Source: Pseudomonadota bacterium (GTDB taxonomy: Bacteria; Pseudomonadota; Alphaproteobacteria; Micavibrionales; Micavibrionaceae). From it: 64,000 bases of DNA. Within the stretch, counting starts at the first letter, position 1; every line of letters starts with the position of its first letter. The translations under genes were made by a program, and so were the position numbers. This document shows positions 35,078 through 43,685 of this stretch, one piece after another. The notes below the pieces were generated by a model, which saw nothing but the letters and a program-made list of their open reading frames with translations, was not told the DNA's origin and made no database searches. The DNA lies in NCBI GenBank assembly GCA_029558635.1, contig JAKQEE010000314.1:62001-126000 (forward strand), read 5' to 3'.

Positions 35078-35373
35078 TGGAAAGCACCGAAATTCTACGT
35101 TTTTTAGCCTCACTGATCTTTGTTCTGGCTTTGATGGGCGGGTTATGGATTTTGCTCCGCAAGTTGGGACTTAACGGCCCGTCCATGATGACGCCCGTTG
35201 CCAAGCGGCGCATGAAGGTTGTCGAGGTTCTGCCGCTCGACCCGCGCCGCAAGGCAATTCTCCTGAGGAGAGATGACACAGACCATCTTGTTATTTTGGG
35301 GCCATCGGGCGAAACTGTCGTGGAAACACAGATTCCCGCGAAGGCCGATGAAGATGACAAAAAAACTGTCTAG
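35077..35373 (+). CDS. fliO: Flagellar biosynthesis protein FliO
   Basis: A 98-residue bitopic membrane protein that helps FliP assemble into the export gate. One N-terminal transmembrane helix (FLASLIFVLALMGGLWILLR) is followed by the conserved cytoplasmic part MKVVEVLPLDPRRKAILLRR and DHLVILGPSGETVVET. The TAATG overlap with the FlhB-like gene and the 26-base overlap with fliP show a tightly packed unit. Confidence 0.9.
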   Translation: MESTEILRFLASLIFVLALMGGLWILLRKLGLNGPSMMTPVAKRRMKVVEVLPLDPRRKAILLRRDDTDHLVILGPSGETVVETQIPAKADEDDKKTV

Positions 35374-36196
35374 CTCCGTTTTTACCGCCCGTTTCTTTCT
35401 GGCGATTGCGGCTTTGTTTGCTGTTGGTACTTTTGCCGCCCCTGCCTTCGCCCAAGTGCTGACGTTCGATATGGGTGGCGGGGCAACTGCGGGCGGTGAA
35501 GGCACGGTGACAGGCCGCGTTGTCCAGATGTTGGCGTTACTCACTGTTCTGTCACTCGCCCCATCCATTCTCATCATGATGACGTCGTTTACGCGGATCA
35601 TCGTTGTTTTGTCGTTTCTGCGGTCGGCTATCGGGTTGCAACAATCACCTCCCAACACGGTTATGATCTCGCTCGCTTTGTTTCTTACTTTCTTTATCAT
35701 GCAACCGACGTTTCAAGAGTCCTATAAGCAAGGGATCGAGCCGTTGATGAACGAGCAGATCGACGAGGTCGATGCGTTTTATAAAGCCACCGATCCGTTC
35801 AAACTGTTTATGCTCAAGCACGCGCGGGAAAAGGATTTGCAGCTTTTTATCGAAGCCTCAAAAGAACCGAAGGTCGAAAAGCCGACCGACCTTTCCCTGT
35901 CTGTCGTCATTCCCGCCTTTATGATTTCGGAACTGCGGCGGGCGTTTGAAATCGGGTTTATGTTGTTCCTGCCGTTTCTGGTGATCGACATTGTCACCTC
36001 GTCCATCCTGATGTCGATGGGTATGATGATGTTGCCGCCGATTGTGATTTCCCTCCCCTTCAAGATCGTGTTCTTCGTGTTGGTAGATGGATGGAATCTG
36101 GTGTGCGGATCGCTCATCAAGAGCTTCGACATGGATGCCAACGCTTTGGTCAGTAGCCTGCCTACCGGAACGGTCGATACACTTCCGAAAGAGTGA
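35348..36196 (+). CDS. fliP: Flagellar export gate protein FliP
   Basis: A 282-residue protein with a signal-peptide-like N-terminus (FFLAIAALFAVGTFAAPAFA) and the FliP features LALLTVLSLAPSILIMMTSF, TRIIVVLSFLRSAIGLQQSP, VIPAFMISELRRAFEIGFML and LPPIVISLPFKIVFFVLVDG. The start is set at ATG 35348; ATG 35354 is equally possible, and a further upstream in-frame start lies deep inside fliO. FliP nucleates the export gate with FliQ and FliR, whose genes are on the opposite strand nearby. Confidence 0.93.
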   Translation: MKMTKKLSSSVFTARFFLAIAALFAVGTFAAPAFAQVLTFDMGGGATAGGEGTVTGRVVQMLALLTVLSLAPSILIMMTSFTRIIVVLSFLRSAIGLQQSPPNTVMISLALFLTFFIMQPTFQESYKQGIEPLMNEQIDEVDAFYKATDPFKLFMLKHAREKDLQLFIEASKEPKVEKPTDLSLSVVIPAFMISELRRAFEIGFMLFLPFLVIDIVTSSILMSMGMMMLPPIVISLPFKIVFFVLVDGWNLVCGSLIKSFDMDANALVSSLPTGTVDTLPKE

Positions 36197-36200
36197 TGTC

Positions 36201-36575
36201 ATGCTGAAATCTTTGAGAAATTTGTTATGCGCCAGTGTATTCGCCATTGCGATGTATCCGGCTTGCCTGCATGCTGAAGAGAGCCCTAAATGGTTTGAAT
36301 GCACTCAGGATAGTGACTGCGTGATGGTTGGTGCGGGCTGTGCGCTTCATGCCGTCGCCCAACCTTTTGCCGAAGAGGCCGATAAATATTACAAGAGCCT
36401 CAATGCCAGAATGGATTGCGCCTACCCCTTGACAGCCAGCTCCATGAAGACCGTTTGCAGTACGCAAAAAACCGCCTGTGTCCGCAAGAAATTTTTTGGG
36501 CTTGTGGAGGAAGTCGATCCTGCATCGACCTGCGCCAAAAATGCATGCGCTGCCGTTCCCAAAGACCAACCTTAA
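36201..36575 (+). CDS. Cys-rich periplasmic protein, unknown
   Basis: A 124-residue exported protein starting four bases after fliP. A signal peptide of about 25 residues (MLKSLRNLLCASVFAIAMYP, then ACLHA) precedes a mature chain with eight cysteines. It opens with WFECTQDSDCVMVGAGCALH, a spacing seen in several small disulfide-bonded periplasmic proteins, and has later CAYP, VCSTQKTACV and CAKNACAA. Even cysteine number and export suggest four disulfides. The tight spacing to fliP suggests co-transcription, but a flagellar function is not shown. Confidence 0.6.
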   Translation: MLKSLRNLLCASVFAIAMYPACLHAEESPKWFECTQDSDCVMVGAGCALHAVAQPFAEEADKYYKSLNARMDCAYPLTASSMKTVCSTQKTACVRKKFFGLVEEVDPASTCAKNACAAVPKDQP

Positions 36576-36584
36576 GCAATCTAT

Positions 36585-39500
36585 CTAATCGGCCAACACT
36601 TCATCGGTTTTTATTTCCGGCGGGGTGTTTTTCAGCGGTTCGGGGATATTGGCGGGTGCCTTGCCTGCCGCGGGTTTCCCCTGCCCTGCACCAGTCGGCG
36701 TTGCAGGTTTATCAGATACCGGTCCGGTCAGGTCTTCCTTGAAGCTATCCAAAAAGTTTTTGAAGATATCGGTTTCGCCGATCACACTTTGGATCGTGTC
36801 GCGGTCGGCCAACAAGACGTTCTGGCGCGGGCGCGTCACCACTTCGAATTCCTTGGCAAGCTTGCTTTGTGCCATCAGGTCGCCATAACGTTCGCGCAAA
36901 TTGGCCAGCACATAGCGATTGTCCGCCAGATAAAGTGACAGCGCCCAATTCAAGACAAGGCGCGCCTGTTCATCGGTCAGTGGGCGCGTTAACGAAATAT
37001 CTTGTTTAGCAATCAGTTGCTCAAGTGCGTCCGCCGAGTCCTGCCATTTTTTCGATTTCCATGCGATATCGGCACGAAGGCGGAGAACATCCTCATCCTG
37101 CGGCAGCAGCGAAAGTGCCTTGAACGAGTCTTGCGGCTTATCCATCAGTGAAGACGCTTTGGCGCGCAGCATCGCGATCTGGCGACGTTTCGGGTCTGCG
37201 TCTTCGGCTTTTTGTCCGGTCAGGAATTCTTCGGCCTTATCGAGCGATTCCATCGCACCTTTCGGTTTTGTATCCTGAATCTGGAGCGAGGCCAGACGGA
37301 TAGCGACAGAAGCGCCCTCCAATCCTGAGAGTTTTGTATCCACCTGATTTTTGAGGAGGCTGATCGCCCGCGGCAACAGATCAACCTGAACCAAACGCTC
37401 GGCCAATTGACGGGCCAGACGGTCGCCTTCGGCGCCGGGGGGAACCAGTTCGGCAAATTCGTCATACATCGTCAGGGCTTCAAGCGGCGACAATGTCTGG
37501 ATTTTGTCGGTCAGATATAGATCCTGAAAGGTTGTGTGCATGATGTGGGCGATTGTTTTGCCCTGCTCGGAATTCGGGATCAGGCCGGCCGCCTGACGCA
37601 TCAGACCCAGCGCCCTGACCGGCTGGCCTTTTTCGAGATAGAGTTTTCCAAGATTGTAGTTAATCGAAGCCTCGAGTTCGTCGCCGCGCCATGCGTAACG
37701 CAGCCCTTCAAGATCGTCGATGGCCTTGTCGATTGTAATTTCTTTTTGTCCGTAGCGAAGCGTTGCCAGAGCCAGACGCGCCTTGGCACGGTACAAATCA
37801 TCCTGTCCGGTTTCGAGTTCGCCCCACATCTCCTTGGCCTTTTCAAGATCGCGTTTCTGGCGCGCCAGTTCGCCCTCGAGATAGGTCTGCGCCGCACGAT
37901 AGGCCAACGGCGTTTTCGGCGTTTCCGTTTCCTCCAGAACCTTCAGAATTTCTTCGGCCTTTTTGACATTTCCCTCGCGCAATGCGACCTCGGCCAGTTT
38001 GGTTGCCAAAGGCCGGAGGACTTCACTCGGATAGTTTTTCAAAAATTCAACTTGCTGGGGCAGAACTTTGGCGGCTTGCTGCCAATCGTCAAGACCCGAA
38101 AGCGCGTATGACTTCCAAAAGCCCATCTCGCCAACATTATCGAGCGCCGGTAGAGAGAGACTACGGAATCCTTCTTTGTAATTTCCGGACAAGGCTTCCG
38201 ATGCACCGCGCAAGGCCACGAATTCCGCATTCTTGCCAAGGTCGGGGGAATATTGTTCAGCGAGATCGAAATAGCCGAATGCTTCGGGGGCAAAGCCGTT
38301 CGAGATCATCATCCGGCCCAGCGTGATCAGATTTTCCGATTTTTTCTGGTCGTTTTGTTCCAGCAGACTTGAGAGGATCAAACGCTGGTTGGACGTCAGG
38401 GACGGGATGCCTCCGGCCTGCCAGTTTTTGAAATCGAAAATCTTGGTCAGCTCGGTTTCCCCAGCGGGATGTTCTTCCTCGACTGGCGGAGCCGTCTTGT
38501 ACATCAGGATATCTTTTTCCTGAGACAGAGCCAGACCCGCGGGGCGCGTAATCTCGGCTCCGGTTGCGCTTTTCTCGATCTTCAGGTCATCCACCTTGCC
38601 GATCAGGGCCAGCCCCACTATGGAGGGCAAGGTATCAAGCTCGGCAAATATTTGCGGGCCGCCCGTATAATCGTGGGCGTCTTCCACCAGCGCCAGTGTG
38701 ATCTTCTCACCCGTGTCCGGATCTTCGATTTCCTGTGTGCGGCGGAACGATGTCGCATCGAATGTCAGGCTTGGTCCCGATTTTTCCTTATCCAACGCAT
38801 CGGTCTTGTCAGCGAAGTTTTGCGTCAGGGGATGCGGCGGATATTTCTCTTCCGTTTTATCATTCGCATCAATCTTCCACAGCAGGCCGCCGCCGGATCC
38901 GTGCAGTTTATATCCTTCGGGGATGTTCAGCCTGAATACCGAGACTTCCTTGCTTTCCAGACGCGCAAAGTTTCCGAATTTTTTAACGTCAGGGCCTTCG
39001 ATTTGCGGCGGGATCACGACATCGGGCCGGTCAATCACAACCCACAGCTTGCCGCCCTTTTCAAAGGCCGCCATGGCAAAGGATGTGGTTCCGGCAACGG
39101 TGATCTGGTGCGGAGGCAATGACGGCTGTGCCGGCGCCGGTGGCGTTTCCTCTTGTGGTTTTTCGTCACCGGAAACCGCTTCCTTATACTCGTCCACTTT
39201 TACATGGTCGGAATTTTTGCCGATTTTCTTGGCGATGTCCTCGACCTGTTTGGAGGGCGTCGGTTCTTCCGGTTTGTTTTCTTTTTCAGTTTTGACTTCT
39301 GTAATTGCTTTGGTCAGATTTTCGGGCTTGTTTTCCAGCGCCTTCTTTTCCGGTTTGGCATCGGCCTGTTTCGGCGCGGCTCCCTTCAAATCGACAATCA
39401 CGCGATTGCCAATCACGAAGTGGCGCACAGTTATACCCTGTGGAAAATCAAGTTCGACCGACTGGCTATCAAGTGTTTTATACTCGTCGATGCGCAAGAG

Positions 39501-39755
39501 AGTTTCGGGTGACGGTCCCTGAACATCCATGCGTGCTGGCTTTGAAAATTTCAGCACCAGCGAGTTAGCTGTTTTCGAGGTCGTATAATGCGGCGGTTCT
39601 TTTCCTTCGAAGACCAGTCGCGTATATCCGTCATGATCGCCGCCGCGAATCTCCAAAACAGACTCATCCGCCGCCTGTACTGACAGGGGGGCTGACAAAG
39701 ACAATAAGGCAAATGCCGTGACGGATGTCGACAGGTGGCGCCAGATTCGGTTCAT
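36585..39755 (-). CDS. Very large periplasmic TPR protein with AMIN-like N-terminal domain
   Basis: A 1056-residue exported protein; the start at 39755 gives a signal peptide (MNRIWRHLSTSVTAFALLSL, cleavage near SVQAA). Residues of about 35-125 resemble an AMIN domain, which binds cell wall (GYTRLVFEGKEPPHYTTSKT, GNRVIVDLKG). A Lys/Glu/Pro-rich disordered linker follows to about residue 220. A second beta region comes next, and from about 460 to 1000 there are many TPR-like helix pairs (APEAFGYFDLAEQYSPDLG, YNLGKLYLEKGQPVRALGLM). The end is Pro/Ala-rich. It lies 94 bases downstream of cheZ on the same strand. A role in flagellar or envelope assembly is inferred from neighbours. Confidence 0.7.
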   Translation of the reverse strand: MNRIWRHLSTSVTAFALLSLSAPLSVQAADESVLEIRGGDHDGYTRLVFEGKEPPHYTTSKTANSLVLKFSKPARMDVQGPSPETLLRIDEYKTLDSQSVELDFPQGITVRHFVIGNRVIVDLKGAAPKQADAKPEKKALENKPENLTKAITEVKTEKENKPEEPTPSKQVEDIAKKIGKNSDHVKVDEYKEAVSGDEKPQEETPPAPAQPSLPPHQITVAGTTSFAMAAFEKGGKLWVVIDRPDVVIPPQIEGPDVKKFGNFARLESKEVSVFRLNIPEGYKLHGSGGGLLWKIDANDKTEEKYPPHPLTQNFADKTDALDKEKSGPSLTFDATSFRRTQEIEDPDTGEKITLALVEDAHDYTGGPQIFAELDTLPSIVGLALIGKVDDLKIEKSATGAEITRPAGLALSQEKDILMYKTAPPVEEEHPAGETELTKIFDFKNWQAGGIPSLTSNQRLILSSLLEQNDQKKSENLITLGRMMISNGFAPEAFGYFDLAEQYSPDLGKNAEFVALRGASEALSGNYKEGFRSLSLPALDNVGEMGFWKSYALSGLDDWQQAAKVLPQQVEFLKNYPSEVLRPLATKLAEVALREGNVKKAEEILKVLEETETPKTPLAYRAAQTYLEGELARQKRDLEKAKEMWGELETGQDDLYRAKARLALATLRYGQKEITIDKAIDDLEGLRYAWRGDELEASINYNLGKLYLEKGQPVRALGLMRQAAGLIPNSEQGKTIAHIMHTTFQDLYLTDKIQTLSPLEALTMYDEFAELVPPGAEGDRLARQLAERLVQVDLLPRAISLLKNQVDTKLSGLEGASVAIRLASLQIQDTKPKGAMESLDKAEEFLTGQKAEDADPKRRQIAMLRAKASSLMDKPQDSFKALSLLPQDEDVLRLRADIAWKSKKWQDSADALEQLIAKQDISLTRPLTDEQARLVLNWALSLYLADNRYVLANLRERYGDLMAQSKLAKEFEVVTRPRQNVLLADRDTIQSVIGETDIFKNFLDSFKEDLTGPVSDKPATPTGAGQGKPAAGKAPANIPEPLKNTPPEIKTDEVLAD

Positions 39756-39849
39756 CTTAAGAAATTGCCATACCTGTTCATTTACGGCAAGACGGCGACG
39801 GGGGTTCCTGAAAGAAACCCCCATCAAATCAAATCTTTATCAAATGGCT

Positions 39850-40446
39850 TTAAAACAGGTCTTCGAGCAATTTGTCGATATCGGTCTGGGTGATGGCTTT
39901 GTCTGCCATTTGTGGGCCGTTGAGCAGGCGGGCGTCGCCCACTCTGGTATCTTCATCTACAGATTCCTTGAAATGGGCTGGGAGCTTTTCACCCAGTACA
40001 TCCATCAATTGGTTCACCTTCTCGTCAATTGCTTTTAGACTTCTGACAACTTTGGTGATGCGCTGGCCGGTAATATCCTGAAACGAACAGGCTTCCAGAA
40101 CCTTGGTCACTTCGCCCAGAAGGAAGTCTTTGTGGGCCGGATCCAGATTCTCCGAATATTCGGAAATGGCGTCGCAGGCATCCATGATCGTGCCCGTAGC
40201 CACTTCGGTGGCCGCTACGACCGCATCCAATTCGTCGGTTGCCGTCGGAATATGTTTACCCGAAATATCACCGACTTGCGTCGCGCCAATTTCGGAACGG
40301 GCCGATTCGATTATATCGTGAAGGTCTTTCAGCTCGGCATAAATATGCTCGCGTGAAACTTCTTCGGCGGCACCGACTTTTTCAATCACCGAATTAATCA
40401 GGTGAATGACCTTGTCGCGGCCAATTTCTTTTTTTCCGCTGTCCAT
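39850..40446 (-). CDS. cheZ: CheZ-type chemotaxis phosphatase
   Basis: A 198-residue helical protein. The catalytic segment EACSFQDITGQRITKVVRSL holds the Asp and Gln that dephosphorylate CheY-P in CheZ. The last residues (ITQTDIDKLLEDLF) correspond to the C-terminal CheY-binding helix. The long helices before the active site match the CheZ four-helix bundle. It lies 42 bases after cheY, so the kinase-independent part of the CheY switch is encoded as a pair beside fliM. Alphaproteobacteria that have CheZ usually carry it in this position in the fliL-fliM cluster. Confidence 0.88.
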   Translation of the reverse strand: MDSGKKEIGRDKVIHLINSVIEKVGAAEEVSREHIYAELKDLHDIIESARSEIGATQVGDISGKHIPTATDELDAVVAATEVATGTIMDACDAISEYSENLDPAHKDFLLGEVTKVLEACSFQDITGQRITKVVRSLKAIDEKVNQLMDVLGEKLPAHFKESVDEDTRVGDARLLNGPQMADKAITQTDIDKLLEDLF

Positions 40447-40488
40447 TGGAATTCTCCCCAGGGGAATGAAGTTTGGATTTGAATGTTT

Positions 40489-40875
40489 TTAGAATTCACC
40501 CAGTACGGAGGTCAGTTTGGTCTTCAGCGTTTCCGCATTGAACGGCTTAACAATGTAGTTGCTGACACCGGCTTGCTTTGCGGCAATGACGTTTTCGGTT
40601 TTGCTCTCTGCGGTGACCATCACAAACGGAACATTGGCGTTGGCCGGCAGTACGCGAACCTGTTTCAACAGATCAAGACCCGACATCGGTTCCATGTTCC
40701 AGTCGGAAATAACCAGACCATAGGTTTTGTTTTTGAACATTTCGAGAGCCATAGACCCATCGGTTGCTTCATCAACATTGTTGAAACCCAATTGCTTGAG
40801 CAGGTTCCCGATGATGCGCAGCATTGTCTTGTAATCATCGACTATGAGAACATTCATATTTTTATCAACGGACAT
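40489..40875 (-). CDS. cheY: Chemotaxis response regulator CheY
   Basis: A 128-residue single receiver domain. The acidic pair VDDYKTMLR is at residues 13-14, phosphoacceptor Asp58 is in LVISDWNMEPMSGLDLL, the Thr site is in VMVTAESKTENV and the Lys is in NYIVKPFNAETLKTKL. WNMP-type sequence after the Asp is characteristic of CheY rather than other receivers. AAGGAG lies seven bases before the ATG. The 143-base upstream spacer is AT-rich and could hold a separate promoter. It acts on FliM, encoded upstream. Confidence 0.94.
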   Translation of the reverse strand: MSVDKNMNVLIVDDYKTMLRIIGNLLKQLGFNNVDEATDGSMALEMFKNKTYGLVISDWNMEPMSGLDLLKQVRVLPANANVPFVMVTAESKTENVIAAKQAGVSNYIVKPFNAETLKTKLTSVLGEF

Positions 40876-41018
40876 AGATTAACTCCTTAAGAATACTTTG
40901 AACGGATAGCTCGCCCAGAAACGGTCGATCGGCCCTATTGCCTTATCTTTCCATGAAAAGATTAACAAAAAGTTCCAGATAAAAAACAATTATTTATACA
41001 AATTGACGCAGATTATGA

Positions 41019-41801
41019 TTATGGAACCTCAGGCAGTTTCTTTTGTTCGGCCAACAGGGTCGTCAGCGCCCGCGCCCGGTCCGGTTCCATAGCTGCCAAT
41101 ATGGGAGAAGTCTTACCTTCCGGCATTCTCCCGACCACCTCGACCAGAATGTCCATATCAAGAGTGTTGAATATACGGGCAGCGTCTTTGGGTTTCATAC
41201 CGGTGTATATTTTGACCAGAGAATTGAGGCGGGAGTCTTCTTCTTCCGATTGTTTCTTCAACAAACCCTGAATCTCGTCGCGCAGTCCGGTCAGTTCCTT
41301 GTACTTGCGGTCCAGTTCTTTTTGTCCGGCTTCGAGAAGCGCTTCACGTTCGGTCAGTGTCTTTTCCCGCTCATCGAGTTTCTTGCGGCGGTCTACCAGA
41401 TCCTTATACATGTCTTCCTTGAGCTGGGAATAGTCCATATCCACATCATTGGCGTCTTCCCAGATTTTTGTCTTGTCTTCCGCTTTGTCTCCGCCTTTAT
41501 CCATCGAGGGTAAAGTTACATCTTTGGCAGTCGAGCCTTCTTCGGAGTCGGAGGATGATTTCAGGGCCGAACCCGATGGTTGGGTTCCCACGGCGTCAGC
41601 CGTGGCATCAGCGGCTTTGACCGGCTCTTCTTTTTTGTCTTCGTGTTTGGTTGAAGTGTCTTCTGCAACCGCCTCTCCCGACAGGCTTTTATAAGTCACA
41701 ACTGCATCGCCAATGCGCACCACAAATGCCAGTGTCGCCACCGCAATCAGGATGGGAAGGATTCTCAGACGCGTCAAAAGTTTCTGGAAGAAGGGGTTCA
41801 T
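41019..41801 (-). CDS. MotE-like protein (MgtE-N-type C-terminal domain)
   Basis: A 260-residue protein with one N-terminal membrane anchor (LRILPILIAVATLAFVVRIG). After a Ser/Glu/Lys-rich linker there is a long coiled coil (about residues 130-200: YKDLVDRRKKLDEREKTLTE and following). The C-terminal domain is IYTGMKPKDAARIFNTLDMD, then ILVEVVGRMPEGKTSPILAA and DRARALTTLLAEQK. This is the arrangement of MotE proteins, which in rhizobia act as chaperone for the motility protein MotC. No MotC is visible here, so the exact role is inferred. It sits in the fliL-fliM-cheY run. Confidence 0.78.
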   Translation of the reverse strand: MNPFFQKLLTRLRILPILIAVATLAFVVRIGDAVVTYKSLSGEAVAEDTSTKHEDKKEEPVKAADATADAVGTQPSGSALKSSSDSEEGSTAKDVTLPSMDKGGDKAEDKTKIWEDANDVDMDYSQLKEDMYKDLVDRRKKLDEREKTLTEREALLEAGQKELDRKYKELTGLRDEIQGLLKKQSEEEDSRLNSLVKIYTGMKPKDAARIFNTLDMDILVEVVGRMPEGKTSPILAAMEPDRARALTTLLAEQKKLPEVP

Positions 41802-41826
41802 CAGTCTGACCTGTGTATATTCTGTG

Positions 41827-42402
41827 TTATTTGCGGTTACGGTTTTTCAGGGCCGATGCCAGATCGCGTTCGGCCTTACTCATAAATTCATTGCCTTCAT
41901 CGGTTTCCTCTTCGTAGTCAGGATCACGGATGGCAAAAGACGGTTCCAGTGACGGAACCACCCGTTCTTTCGATGCGCGCGGCAATGAATCTTCGAATTT
42001 TGGTTTTTCGGGCCGTTCGGCTTTCTGGCCCGGATAGACTGTATTCAAGGCGTTCTGTCCAATATCGTCGGCAATGGCGCGGTTCTTCGAAGCCAGTTTT
42101 TCAAGACGTTCGGCTAGTGAATTTCCGGCCTCGGTCATGATTTCGAGTTCGTCGCACAGTCCTTGGGCCTTGGCCACCATCTGGCGCAAATGATCGCCTT
42201 GCGTGCTGGAGATATCATCAAGCGTCGAGATGCCTTCCTGAGCGCGGGTGATCTGGGAGGAGAGCTCGCGGATCAGACGTTCCATTTCGGAACGGTTGGC
42301 GCGAAAGATACTCAAATGCTTGCCGAGGCGTGCTGCATAGAAAATCGTCGCCCCCAGCATGACGATAATGACGATATCCAAACCCAACATCAAACCGGAC
42401 AT
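41827..42402 (-). CDS. DUF6468 membrane-anchored protein
   Basis: A 191-residue protein with an N-terminal transmembrane helix (LDIVIIVMLGATIFYAARLG). A helical, coiled-coil-like region follows (RSEMERLIRELSSQITRAQE, GDHLRQMVAKAQGLCDELEI). The C-terminal part is charged and probably disordered. Proteins of this kind sit between fliM and the MotE-like gene in Rhodospirillales flagellar clusters; their role is not established. Location and conservation suggest a basal-body or stator-associated function. Confidence 0.7.
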   Translation of the reverse strand: MSGLMLGLDIVIIVMLGATIFYAARLGKHLSIFRANRSEMERLIRELSSQITRAQEGISTLDDISSTQGDHLRQMVAKAQGLCDELEIMTEAGNSLAERLEKLASKNRAIADDIGQNALNTVYPGQKAERPEKPKFEDSLPRASKERVVPSLEPSFAIRDPDYEEETDEGNEFMSKAERDLASALKNRNRK

Positions 42403-42448
42403 TTTTATTCCTTTATCTGTCCTTATATTTTACGCATCAAAACTTAAG

Positions 42449-43582
42449 TTATTCCTTTTCCGGAGGAATATATTTTTCAATCTTAACGGCAATGCTCCCC
42501 TCTTTTTGCCCCATCGGGCCGGAGAACATCGGGAAATCGCCGCATCGCAATTCAATTTCATCGGTCGGCTTGGTATTGAACATCACCAGCGTCCCTTTCT
42601 TCCAATTCAGCATATCGCGCAGCATGACGGTTTTTTCGCCCATCACCGCCTGCAAATGTACATCCGTAATATAGAGTTCGTTGGTCAGGTGGGTTTCCCA
42701 AATCGAGTCCCGACCGAATTTTTCCCCCATAAACATTTGCAAGAGCAATTCACGGATTGGCTCCAGCGTCGCGTAAGGGATCAGGATTTCAATGCGGCCG
42801 CCGCGGTCGCCCATGTCGATTCTCATCCGCACCAGAACGCAAGCGTTGCCGGGTTGGGTGATCGCCGCAAAGCGCGGGTTGGTTTCGATGTTTTCCAACT
42901 TGAAGCTGACCGGAGAGAGAGGGTCAAACGCCGTCGACATATCGTGAAGCATGACATTCAGCATCCGTTCGACCAGTTTGGTTTCAATGGTCGTATAGGG
43001 GCGGCCTTCGACGCGGATCGACGGTGTGCCTTTGCGTCCGCCGAGCAGAACGTCCACCACCGAATAAATCAGCGCGCTGTCAACCACAGCCAGACCGTTA
43101 TTGTCCCATTCTTCGGCCTTGAAGACCGTCAGCATGGCGGGGAGCGGGATAGAGTTCAGGTAATCGCCGAAACGGACGGTCGAAATCTGGTCGAGAGATA
43201 CTTCCACCGTATCGGATGTCAAGTTACGCAGCGAGGTGGACATCAGCCTGACCAAGCGGTCGAAAACGATATCCAACATCGGCAGGCGCTCGTAGTTCAC
43301 CAGCGCCGCATTGATGAGCGCCATCACGCCGGATGTTTCTTCCGCTCCTTCGTCGCTGTCAAATCCCAACAGAGAGTCGATTTCAGCCTGATTGAGGATA
43401 CGCGTCCCGCCCGGCTCCGCTCCCATACCGCCGCCGGCATCCGCCGCCGGGACTTCATCCATATCGAATTGGGCCGCCGTCTCATTGCCGCCGCCAGCAG
43501 AATCGTCGCCGGCCATGGATTCCCATTCCTCCATCATGCGGCGTTCTTCTTCGCTCATCTGATCTGTTTCGGTATCAGCCAC
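42449..43582 (-). CDS. fliM: Flagellar motor switch protein FliM
   Basis: A 377-residue C-ring protein. The CheY-binding peptide, normally at the extreme N-terminus, is here at about residues 61-73 (TRILNQAEIDSLLGF), preceded by an acidic extension (EEERRMMEEWESMAGDDSAG). The middle domain has LRNLTSDTVEVSLDQISTVR and DSALIYSVVDVLLGGRKG. The C-terminal SpoA domain has LHAVMGEKTVMLRDMLNWKKG-like sequence and LRCGDFPMFSGPMGQKEG. It lies 103 bases downstream of fliL. Confidence 0.95.
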   Translation of the reverse strand: MADTETDQMSEEERRMMEEWESMAGDDSAGGGNETAAQFDMDEVPAADAGGGMGAEPGGTRILNQAEIDSLLGFDSDEGAEETSGVMALINAALVNYERLPMLDIVFDRLVRLMSTSLRNLTSDTVEVSLDQISTVRFGDYLNSIPLPAMLTVFKAEEWDNNGLAVVDSALIYSVVDVLLGGRKGTPSIRVEGRPYTTIETKLVERMLNVMLHDMSTAFDPLSPVSFKLENIETNPRFAAITQPGNACVLVRMRIDMGDRGGRIEILIPYATLEPIRELLLQMFMGEKFGRDSIWETHLTNELYITDVHLQAVMGEKTVMLRDMLNWKKGTLVMFNTKPTDEIELRCGDFPMFSGPMGQKEGSIAVKIEKYIPPEKE

Positions 43583-43685
43583 TGAAACGTCCTTTTTCCG
43601 GTATCCCTTACATTCGGTCCATTTTTGTATTTAGTGACTTAATATACAAAAAACGGGCCAACTCACTATTTTCTCTTTTTTATGG

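Noticed and set aside
35273..35373. Longer FliP start inside fliO suggesting a frameshift or fusion
   Set aside because: Downstream ATGs at 35348 and 35354 give a normal FliP signal-like N-terminus, and both proteins are full length in their own frames.
42359..43585. 408-residue plus-strand reading frame antisense to fliM
   Set aside because: Shadow of the fliM coding sequence; composition rich in His, Arg and Gln with no domain.
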